Origin: Puniceicoccaceae bacterium 5H
GTDB lineage: Bacteria; Verrucomicrobiota; Verrucomicrobiia; Opitutales; Oceanipulchritudinaceae
Length of the DNA: 50,454 nt
Direction of reading: 5' to 3'
Assembly (NCBI GenBank): GCA_009772895.1
Contig: WOUP01000021.1
Span: 1-50,454, forward strand
Of this stretch, positions 43,515-49,590 are shown piece after piece (positions within the stretch are counted from its first letter, which is position 1; each line of letters begins with the position of its first letter). The notes beneath the pieces are model-generated. The model did not search any database. It had not been told where the DNA came from and saw only the letters and a program-made list of their open reading frames with translations. The position numbers and the translations under genes are program-made.

Positions 43515-44606
43515 CTACAGATCGTCTTCGTCGACCTCCGCGAGGGAGGACGCCTTGCGGTATTCGGTGACGCGGCCTTCGAAGAAGTTCTGCTCCTTGC
43601 GGATGTCCATCATCTCGGCCAGCCAGGGCAACGGGTTGGTGATGCCCGGATTCAGTACCGGCAAATTACAGGATTCGAGCCGGCGGTCGGCAATGTAGTC
43701 GATGTACTGAATAAATTCGTCGGCGCTGAGGCCCAGGGCGTTCACCGGCAAGCAGTCGCGGATGAACTCCTTCTCGAGCGTAATGCCCTCTTTCATCGTG
43801 TCGACCAGGTCCTGCTTGAAGGCGTCGGTCCACACGTCGGGGTTTTCCTGCACGAGGTCGAGCAGGCAGTTCTTGAAGACCTGGATGTGGTTGGACTCGT
43901 CGCGCAGGGTGTAGCGGAACATCTGGCCGATGCCGGGGAACTTGTTCTGGCGGTAGAGGCTGAGCACCATGCCGAAGAGCCCGTAGAACTGCGTGCCCTC
44001 CATCACCTGACCGAAGAGGAACATGTTCTTGGCCAGGGCCTGCTTGTTTTCCGTCACGGTAAGGTCGATGTCGCGGCGCAGGGAGCGGCTGTTGCGCACC
44101 ACAAACTCCGTCTTCTTCTTGATCGTGGGCACGTCGTCGAACATGGCCTCGCACTCGTGCGGATTGAGCCCCAGGGAGGCCAGCATGTAGACGAGGCTGT
44201 CGGCGTGGATATTCTCCTCGTGCGCATGGCGGCCCAGCACCAGCTTGAGCTCGGAAGCCGTGACCAGTTCACGCGTCACGTGCTGGATATTGTCGCCCAC
44301 AATGCCCTCGGCGGCACTGAAGTAACCGATGGCCATACGGATGATCCAGCGGTCGATGTCGCTAATCTCGCCGGAGGTATCGCGCCACTGCTCCACGTCC
44401 TTCTGCATCGGAACGTCTTCGGGCTCCCAGTGGTTGGCCTTCATCGTCTTGTAGAGGTCGTAGGCCCACTGATATTTCAGCGGCAGGATGTTGAAGAACA
44501 TCGTGTCGCGGCCGTTGATGACGCGCTTGGCCGCAAAGGCTTCTTCCGCTTTCTGGCGGTCGAGGACGAAGGTTTTGTTTCCGATGCTGTACGTCGTGGT
44601 CTCCAT
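43515..44606 (-). CDS. nrdB: Class I ribonucleotide reductase small subunit, Tyr-radical-less (class Ic-like)
   Basis: The 363-aa protein is a ferritin-fold metal cofactor subunit. The six ligands are E100, E131, H134, E203, E237 and H240, spaced as in known R2 proteins. The first is Glu, as in chlamydial R2, not Asp as in E. coli. The radical tyrosine, four residues after H134, is replaced by L138 (ENIHADSLVY). Chlamydial R2 has Phe there and uses a Mn/Fe cofactor. Other features also align with the chlamydial protein, for example LPLKYQWAYDLY and VPMQKD. Y140 corresponds to chlamydial Y129. It generates the thiyl radical in NrdA. It is the first gene of nrdB-ORF-nrdA, an unusual order. Confidence 0.94.
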   Translation of the reverse strand: METTTYSIGNKTFVLDRQKAEEAFAAKRVINGRDTMFFNILPLKYQWAYDLYKTMKANHWEPEDVPMQKDVEQWRDTSGEISDIDRWIIRMAIGYFSAAEGIVGDNIQHVTRELVTASELKLVLGRHAHEENIHADSLVYMLASLGLNPHECEAMFDDVPTIKKKTEFVVRNSRSLRRDIDLTVTENKQALAKNMFLFGQVMEGTQFYGLFGMVLSLYRQNKFPGIGQMFRYTLRDESNHIQVFKNCLLDLVQENPDVWTDAFKQDLVDTMKEGITLEKEFIRDCLPVNALGLSADEFIQYIDYIADRRLESCNLPVLNPGITNPLPWLAEMMDIRKEQNFFEGRVTEYRKASSLAEVDEDDL

Positions 44607-44684
44607 GAGTGTCGCAGGCTAAAAGACGATAAATGAGGCGCTTAGGGCGGATAAGGAATATTTCAGGCGCTTCGAGGGATACCC

Positions 44685-44726
44685 CAAGATGTTGTGCCCA
44701 AATTCCCTCGGGGCCACCAGATATAG
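44685..44726 (-). promoter_or_regulatory. Pair of NrdR-like boxes upstream of nrdB
   Basis: CAAGATGTTG (44685-44694) and CCAGATATAG (44717-44726) each match 8 of 10 positions of the NrdR core CWATATATWG, and their starts are 32 bp apart. NrdR box pairs in other bacteria are spaced about 31-32 bp. NrdR represses class I reductase genes. The individual matches are modest; the spacing is the stronger evidence. Confidence 0.4.
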
Positions 44727-44854
44727 GGAAACGGTAAAGGAACCCGGTCAGCCGGTCAAGTGACAATCGGAACGGAGCCCGAAGAAATATGGGGTGGATC
44801 ATGCGCAGCTCCGCCACGGAAACAAGGCGGAGATATTCTTACTTCTTCACTGCA

Positions 44855-44953
44855 TTATCCACACCAACCACCCGGCAAAAGCCAGTTAAAATCAACCACC
44901 TGCGGAGTTGTTCACATCCGCCTTCAAATCGATGCTGCAGAAAGTGAACAACT
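44855..44953. promoter_or_regulatory. DnaA boxes in the nrd promoter region
   Basis: TTATCCACA at 44855-44863 is a perfect DnaA box. AGTTGTTCAC (44906-44915) and GTGAACAACT (44944-44953) form a perfect 10-bp inverted repeat, and each contains a one- or two-mismatch DnaA-like site (TTGTTCAC). The region is the 438-nt gap upstream of nrdB. E. coli nrdAB is also controlled through DnaA boxes. A second inverted repeat (CTCCGCC/GGCGGAG, 44809-44832) lies nearby. No gene is seen in the gap. Confidence 0.6.
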
Positions 44954-45044
44954 TGGCGATCTGCCGCTCACATCAAGTTACAGAAAGGTCACAACCCCTT
45001 GCTCCAGACCACCAGCAGAGGCGTCGTTTCTAACGCTTTACGCG

Positions 45045-45938
45045 TTACTTAGAGTGCTCGCGCCAGAATGAGCGGTTTCTCCAGTCACCCGGGAACCCCA
45101 TATCCGTCAGCCGCTGTTCGGGAAGGTAATCCAGTAAGGCTAAGAGGCGGAGCACCCAATCGTTTTCCGGCTCAACGATGTCTCCTACTCGAGCAAGCAG
45201 TAGGAGCGTATTGTAAAGCTTCCGATCTGCCTGCGGATTTAGACTGCTAATCAGCTCTCGCGGATGCTTTCTGGGCAATTCCACCGTGATGGTAAAGCGT
45301 CGATTCCATAAGCGGCAATGGTGCGCACACAGGTTGCGGACGTAGACGGTGTGCTCAAGAAGTGACCCGAAACTGGAGGAAGCCATGTCATACCGGCGGC
45401 TGATCGTCTTCTTGTCGCGACCCCGTCGGAGGTTGGCGTAGAAGCGACTCAAGAGGCCGAAGGTCATCACTTCAGCTGCACACCATACCGGTGGCCTCGA
45501 CATCCCATATCGGTCGCGGTAATGCGGAACAAACGGTTCTTCAGAGCGCTCGAGCTGCTGATCAAGGACCCTCAGATTCTTGCTATAAAGATTCTGATCC
45601 TGGAAATACTCGTGGTGTTCGTATGCCTGCGGGCCATAGACCGCCGCCAGATCGTGCGCCCAGACCGCCCGCAACGACACCTCCAAGCGTTTACAGGCTT
45701 CCGAGACCAATGACCTCAAGTTGCGGTCAAAGCAGTACAGACCCCAAATATCCTCAAAGGATGCGCCCGCCTTGAATTGGTCAACCTCATCCTGAAAAGG
45801 AAAACGGTAGGCTGATAAGCGGTAATAGCTGTGATGACGCAGGATATGCTCGGCGCGCCCCCGATCAACGACCTCCAATCCCCTTGCCTCCAAAATGCCA
45901 AGCTGCTCCGAACAGGATTTGAAGGGCTTGGGCGTCAC
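45045..45938 (-). CDS. Abi_2 family (AbiD/AbiF-like) abortive-infection protein
   Basis: The protein is 297 aa from a GTG at 45938 (VTPKPFKSCSEQL), which matches the usual Abi_2 start; a frame to ATG 45977 would translate a T8 tract as Phe-rich sequence. Family motifs in order are EQLGILEARGLEVVDRGRAEHIL, YYRLSAYRFPF, IWGLYCFDRNLRSLVSEACKRLEVSLRAVWAH, and the late VRNLCAHHCRLWNRRF. Two R-x4-H motifs are present (RAVWAH and RNLCAH; residues 90-95 and 201-206 from the GTG), as in HEPN RNases. It probably halts growth on phage infection by RNA cleavage. The leader carries a terminator and a large hairpin. nrdB lies downstream across 438 nt. Confidence 0.88.
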   Translation of the reverse strand: MTPKPFKSCSEQLGILEARGLEVVDRGRAEHILRHHSYYRLSAYRFPFQDEVDQFKAGASFEDIWGLYCFDRNLRSLVSEACKRLEVSLRAVWAHDLAAVYGPQAYEHHEYFQDQNLYSKNLRVLDQQLERSEEPFVPHYRDRYGMSRPPVWCAAEVMTFGLLSRFYANLRRGRDKKTISRRYDMASSSFGSLLEHTVYVRNLCAHHCRLWNRRFTITVELPRKHPRELISSLNPQADRKLYNTLLLLARVGDIVEPENDWVLRLLALLDYLPEQRLTDMGFPGDWRNRSFWREHSK

Positions 45939-45948
45939 GTGGGGTAAG

Positions 45949-45997
45949 AAAAAAAAGTAACCCACCAATTTGGGCATCGTTGAGAGGCCTGGCGGGT
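45949..45997 (-). terminator. Terminator in the abi leader, ending the candidate RNA
   Basis: On the minus strand ACCCGCCA (45997-45990) pairs with TGGTGGGT (45967-45960) including one G-T pair, with a smaller GGC/GCC stem inside, followed by TAC and T8 (45956-45949). It lies 11 nt before the abi GTG, so it would end a leader RNA or attenuate abi. Confidence 0.6.
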
Positions 45998-46092
45998 ATT
46001 GTTGAAAATAAATTCAGATATCTGTTCCAAAATTGCAACCCAAAACCTCACCATGCGCCCGCCGAACAAAGTTCGGCGGGCGCATGGTGAGG
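45949..46092 (-). ncRNA. Candidate small RNA upstream of abi with a perfect 22-bp hairpin
   Basis: A perfect inverted repeat has arms at 46046-46067 and 46071-46092 (22 nt each, 3-nt loop AAA on the plus strand), beginning CCTCACC and ending GGTGAGG. On the minus strand about 50 nt of single-stranded sequence follow, then the terminator. A TTGAAT-N17-TATTCC pair (46122-46094, minus) could be its promoter. A conserved RNA upstream of abiF genes is known; whether this belongs to it was not tested. The hairpin could instead be a dispersed repeat. Confidence 0.35.
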
Positions 46093-46172
46093 CGGAATAA
46101 CGAAGTGTCTCGTAATATTCAAGCTCCAACCCATCCGTTACTTCGAGTGGGCTCGGCGCGCGAAGTTGGTAT

Positions 46173-46370
46173 TCAGAAACGAGGCGACGCCGGAGTGACC
46201 ATCAACTGCCGCAACGAGCACATCGTGCCCAGCATGGAGGGCTCGCCCTTGACGTTGCGCTCTTCGATTCGGCGCACCAGAAACATCCAAGGAGTCGCGA
46301 GGATGCTTTCGGCGATGCCATTCCTCAGAGTAAAGACTGCGGCTGAAGACGTCGCCTCACGAAGCGCGCT
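46173..46370 (-). pseudogene. Possible gene remnant between abi and the outer-membrane protein gene
   Basis: An open frame of 65 codons with no start reads like genuine protein (TLRNGIAESILATPWMF, RRIEERNVKGEPSMLG, MVTPASPRF-stop). It is bounded upstream by a stop. The composition is GC-rich and coding-like. No family was recognised. It may be the 3' end of a lost gene. Confidence 0.25.
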
Positions 46371-46402
46371 TCAGGTCCTCCACCCGAAAGATCCCCCGAA
46401 TT

Positions 46403-46433
46403 GAAACGCCCCACCAACACGGCAGGGCGTTTC
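46403..46433 (-). terminator. Terminator after the outer-membrane protein gene
   Basis: GAAACGCCC (46403-46411) pairs perfectly with GGGCGTTTC (46425-46433), with further pairing inside. It is 13 nt past the stop of the gene at 46447. The T tract is short. Confidence 0.65.
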
Positions 46434-46446
46434 TGGGAAGGGGTGA

Positions 46447-47322
46447 TTAAAACTCCATCGAGATGTTGCCGCCGACGATCCAGGTCGGGTCGACATCCAC
46501 TTCGCTGAGCGTGTGATCGTGCTCGTCGCGCTCCTCGACCTGCCGGCCAAACCAGTAGCCGAGGTAAGGGCTGAGCTTGAGGCCGCCGGGCAGCGTATAG
46601 GTATAGCGGACGCCGGCAACAAAGCCTTCGTCGTTGAGGTAGATCTCGTCGCCGTTCACCGAGCCGATCGAATAGCTGTCGTTCTGCCAGGAGACAAAAG
46701 CGTCCATCGTCTGGCGGCCGTCGCCGGAGAGGTCGTAGTTGAGGTAGACGCCGTCGTAGGTGCGCAGCATCCAGCGCTCGTTGATCTGCCAGCGCACCGC
46801 GACCAGAGGGATCACCTGATCGTCGTCGCCCAGTTGGGTGAAGTAGGCGAGGCCGAAGCTGACCGTCAGTGCCTGGTTGAAGTTGTAATCCGCCAGCGCG
46901 GCCACCGCGTAGGTCCCGCCCTCGCCCAGATCACCGTCTTCGCCTTGGCCGAAAGTCGCGCCCGCAAAAGTGGTAAGGCCCCATTGGCCCTGCAACTGAG
47001 TCTGGTAGCGCAAGCCCACCGAGAGCATATCGAAGTCTTCCTCGAAGGTGTCGTCCACGAGGTCGACCCCGGCCTCGTAGCGCCGTAGCGCGTAACCGAA
47101 ATTGCCGACGAGCATGCCCTCGCGGTAGTTGCCGGCCTCGATCTCCATGTCGGCTCCGACCTGCCAGGTCTTCAGGTCGCCGTCCAGGGAAGTGCCTTCC
47201 GGCTCGGCATCCGCCTCGCCAGTGTAAAAACCGTCCACCGCTACGGTGTAGCCGACGGCCGAGAGGTTGGCCGCAGTGAGAGCCAGGGCCAAAGATCCAA
47301 GAATTGTGAGACGAGCGTTCAT
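46447..47322 (-). CDS. Outer-membrane beta-barrel protein of unknown function
   Basis: The 291-aa protein has a signal peptide (LTILGSLALALTAANLSA) and alternating strands with aromatic girdles (MLSVGLRYQTQLQGQWGLTTFAG, TVSFGLAYFTQLG, MLRTYDGVYLNYDLSG). It ends in Phe (NISMEF), the usual signal for BAM-dependent insertion. About 12 strands fit. It resembles small uncharacterised barrels such as DUF6268-type proteins; the function is unknown. It is monocistronic with a terminator, and divergent from the ECF sigma gene at 47460 across 137 nt. That gap holds a GAGAC-GCTTA-GTCTC hairpin but no clear promoter. Confidence 0.75.
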   Translation of the reverse strand: MNARLTILGSLALALTAANLSAVGYTVAVDGFYTGEADAEPEGTSLDGDLKTWQVGADMEIEAGNYREGMLVGNFGYALRRYEAGVDLVDDTFEEDFDMLSVGLRYQTQLQGQWGLTTFAGATFGQGEDGDLGEGGTYAVAALADYNFNQALTVSFGLAYFTQLGDDDQVIPLVAVRWQINERWMLRTYDGVYLNYDLSGDGRQTMDAFVSWQNDSYSIGSVNGDEIYLNDEGFVAGVRYTYTLPGGLKLSPYLGYWFGRQVEERDEHDHTLSEVDVDPTWIVGGNISMEF

Positions 47323-47459
47323 AGCGGCGGCAACAATTGTCAGCGCACGGGAAATTGCAACACTTGTCTTAAGCGATCATATCAACTGAGTCTGTGAGAC
47401 GCTTAGTCTCGACACCTACCGCTTTACGCCTAAACCAACTGCTGCAATATTGACCCTAA

Positions 47460-48023
47460 ATGGCCACCGAAACCCCAGATTCGCAAACCCACGATGCAGA
47501 TGCTGCGCTGATGCTGGAAGTGCGTGCGGGGGACGAACGCGCTCTGGAGCAATTGATTGAGCGCTGGAAGGGCCCGCTGATCAACTTTTTTTATCGCTCG
47601 CTGCAAAATATGGAGCAGGCGGAGGATCTGGCCCAGCTGACCTTCATCCGCCTCTACCGGGCCGCCGGCAAGTATGAGCCCCGGGCCAAGTTTTCGACCT
47701 ATCTCTTCTACATCGCCCGCCGCTTGCTGATCAACGAGTTCCGGCGGCGTCAGCGCAAGCCGCTCGAGGCGGTGGACCCCAGCGAGCTGCACGCAGTGGA
47801 CCGCGGCGATGAAGACCGCAACATTTCGGAGATCGAGGAGGCCTTCGAGCAGGCCCTCGAACGGCTGCCGGAAAAGCAGCGCACCGCTATCCTGCTGCTC
47901 AAACAACAGGAATTAAGCTACGCGGAAATCGCCGATGTGATGGATGCAACCGAAAGTGCCGTGAAGACTTGGATCTTCCGTGCGCGACAAACGCTGAAAC
48001 AAGAACTCAAGGATTTGGTTTAA
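47460..48023 (+). CDS. ECF-type sigma-70 family RNA polymerase sigma factor (second)
   Basis: The 187-aa protein has region 2 (MLEVRAGDERALEQLIERWKGPLINFFYRSL, EQAEDLAQLTFIRLYRAAGKY, FSTYLFYIARRLLINEFRRR) and region 4 (LERLPEKQRTAILLLKQQELSYAEIADVMDATESAVKTWIFRARQTLKQEL). It is RpoE-like. The next gene, 33 nt on, encodes a membrane protein with the size and place of an anti-sigma factor. It is not a close relative of the ECF protein at 6529. Confidence 0.93.
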   Translation: MATETPDSQTHDADAALMLEVRAGDERALEQLIERWKGPLINFFYRSLQNMEQAEDLAQLTFIRLYRAAGKYEPRAKFSTYLFYIARRLLINEFRRRQRKPLEAVDPSELHAVDRGDEDRNISEIEEAFEQALERLPEKQRTAILLLKQQELSYAEIADVMDATESAVKTWIFRARQTLKQELKDLV

Positions 48024-48056
48024 CCAAGATAGAACCGCCCAACGCGCCAGCCAAAC

Positions 48057-48620
48057 ATGCCCGACTTCGACCACATCGACGCCCACCTCGACACCCTTTT
48101 CCAGAGGGCGGCGCCGCCTACCCGGCCCGACTTCGCCGCCCAGGTGAAGGCGCGACTGCACGAAGACAGCGATGAGCAGTGGCTGGAGGACGAAATCGAA
48201 GCGCATCTCGCCGCCTGGCCGGTCGAACCCGCGGAAGACTTTACGCCCCGCACGCTGGAGCGCCTGCGCGCCGATCAACCGAAGGTGATCCGCTTCCCGC
48301 AATGGGCCTCACTGACCGGTGCCGCCGCGGCCGCCGTGCTCTTTGCCTTCGGAGCCCTGCAGCTGGGGGAGACGGTACCGACCGGCGCTCCGACCCAGCC
48401 GGCAACCCTGGCCGCAGCGCAGGAACGCCCCACCACCCCCCAGTTTGCCCGCATCTCCGACCGCCGCGCCTCCGCCCAGGCCGCCGGAATCCGCGAGCCA
48501 GACTGGGACGAAGAGACCGCCGCCGTCCTGGCACTGACGGATTACGTGGCCCCCGCCAGCAACGCCTCCCAGATGTCTGAAGTCGACCTGGAAGCCTTGG
48601 CCCTGCTCGCCGCCGAATAA
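48057..48620 (+). CDS. Putative anti-sigma factor, single-pass membrane protein
   Basis: The 187-aa protein has a cytosolic N-terminal half (residues 1-80, acidic and helical), one transmembrane helix (ASLTGAAAAAVLFAFGALQLG, about 83-103) and a disordered periplasmic tail. No zinc-binding HxxxCxxC motif is present, so it is not a ZAS-type anti-sigma. Its place right after the ECF gene and the topology support an anti-sigma role; the sequence does not prove it. The next gene starts 3 nt downstream. Confidence 0.65.
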   Translation: MPDFDHIDAHLDTLFQRAAPPTRPDFAAQVKARLHEDSDEQWLEDEIEAHLAAWPVEPAEDFTPRTLERLRADQPKVIRFPQWASLTGAAAAAVLFAFGALQLGETVPTGAPTQPATLAAAQERPTTPQFARISDRRASAQAAGIREPDWDEETAAVLALTDYVAPASNASQMSEVDLEALALLAAE

Positions 48621-48623
48621 ATC

Positions 48624-49256
48624 ATGCTCTGGTGCCGCCTCATTTATATCACTTGCGCGTTCAACCTGCCCCTCGCGGCAGCTCCCGACCAGCCTCCGGG
48701 GCTCGACTCACCGCCCGACGAGGTGCCGCAGCTGCCGGAAGAACTGAAGGGCAAGACACCCCCGCCCCCGCCGACGGATCTGCCTGACGCGGAAAAGCTG
48801 CGGGCTCAGCTGCGCATGATCGAGTTTTTGCTCAACATGCCGCCGGAGGAGCTGCAGCGTCTGCGCCAGTCACTGGAAATGATCGAGCGCCTCAGCCCCG
48901 AGCAACGGCAGGCCATGCGCTTGAAGCTGGCCGAAATGCGGTCGCCGGCCCCCATGCCGCCCCAGATCGCCATCGTCGTGCAGGAGCTCCACCCCGCCAA
49001 GCAGCGCCGCTTTACCCAATGGTGGGTTTCCCTCGCCACCGAACAGCGCAAGATAATGCTCGAGCGCATGTGCCAACTGCCCGAGCCCGAACGGCAGGAA
49101 TGGGTCGAGGAGCACCTCGAACTCTTCGAGCAACACTTGCGCGCCAAGATCGAAGCCATGCGCCAGCAGGCGGCCCAGGAAGCCGCCGCTGCCGCCGAGG
49201 CCCAGCACTCAGCCGACAGTGCTCGCAAGGGGTCAACCGGCGAAGCCGAGAAGTAA
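48624..49256 (+). CDS. Exported helical protein, DUF3106-like
   Basis: The 210-aa protein has a signal peptide (LIYITCAFNLPLAAA) and a proline-rich stretch (about 25-50), then a helical domain with repeated LRMIEFLLNMPPEELQRLRQSLEMIERLSPEQRQAMRLKL patterns, as in DUF3106 and CpxP/Spy-like proteins. It ends in an Ala/Glu/Gln-rich coiled coil. It is translated 3 nt after the anti-sigma gene, so it is probably part of the same ECF regulon, perhaps a periplasmic sensor or effector. The function is unproven. A terminator follows. Confidence 0.65.
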   Translation: MLWCRLIYITCAFNLPLAAAPDQPPGLDSPPDEVPQLPEELKGKTPPPPPTDLPDAEKLRAQLRMIEFLLNMPPEELQRLRQSLEMIERLSPEQRQAMRLKLAEMRSPAPMPPQIAIVVQELHPAKQRRFTQWWVSLATEQRKIMLERMCQLPEPERQEWVEEHLELFEQHLRAKIEAMRQQAAQEAAAAAEAQHSADSARKGSTGEAEK

Positions 49257-49271
49257 GAACCCGCGCTATTC

Positions 49272-49294
49272 ACCTGTCACTTTGACAGGTTTTT
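49272..49294 (+). terminator. Terminator of the second ECF operon
   Basis: ACCTGTCA-CTT-TGACAGGT is a perfect 8-bp stem followed by TTTT, 16 nt after the stop of the DUF3106-like gene. Confidence 0.85.
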
Positions 49295-49307
49295 AATGGA
49301 TTCCCCC

Positions 49308-49316
49308 TGCTATAAT
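49308..49316 (+). promoter_or_regulatory. Extended -10 promoter (TGCTATAAT)
   Basis: TGC-TATAAT is a consensus extended -10 box. A TTGACA at 49282-49287 is 23 nt upstream, too far for a normal spacer, and is part of the terminator stem. The transcript would start near 49323 and run about 270 nt before the FKBP gene. Confidence 0.6.
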
Positions 49317-49461
49317 GTTGGGTGATAACCGTTTTTGGGCGTGAGATTTTCCTTGATGGCACGTAACTTTTCTGCAACATTTTTTACAGATTCAAGAAGA
49401 GAGTCACAGCAAGATAATTTCTGGCAAGCGATAGGCCTAAGTTAAGACAGCGACAGAGATA

Positions 49462-49517
49462 GGGTAGGATTTTGAGAGAGTCCTGCCCAAAGGGCCGCTC
49501 CCACCCGGGGCGGCCCT
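49462..49517 (+). other. Two successive hairpins in the FKBP leader
   Basis: GGGTAGGA (49462-49469) pairs with TCCTGCCC (49481-49488) with one G-T pair. AGGGCCGC (49491-49498) pairs with GCGGCCCT (49510-49517). No T tract follows the second. They may be a leader regulator or the end of a small RNA starting near 49323. No known RNA was recognised in the 49295-49590 gap. Confidence 0.45.
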
Positions 49518-49590
49518 AAGCATATCCCCCCACAGAGTTTTCCGTGCTTCCTGTTGACGCTCTACACCAAGTAGAAACATACTGTGCGCG

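Noticed and set aside
46046-46092. Integron attC site
   Set aside because: The GAAC/GTTC cores lie at the loop end and not at the outer ends, and no integrase or cassette array is present.
46033-46404. A 123-codon plus-strand frame through the large hairpin
   Set aside because: It starts inside the hairpin arm, has no recognisable family and is probably an accident of the palindrome.
49323-49520. tmRNA or 6S RNA
   Set aside because: No tRNA-like acceptor end or tag reading frame, and no long 6S-type duplex between the ends.
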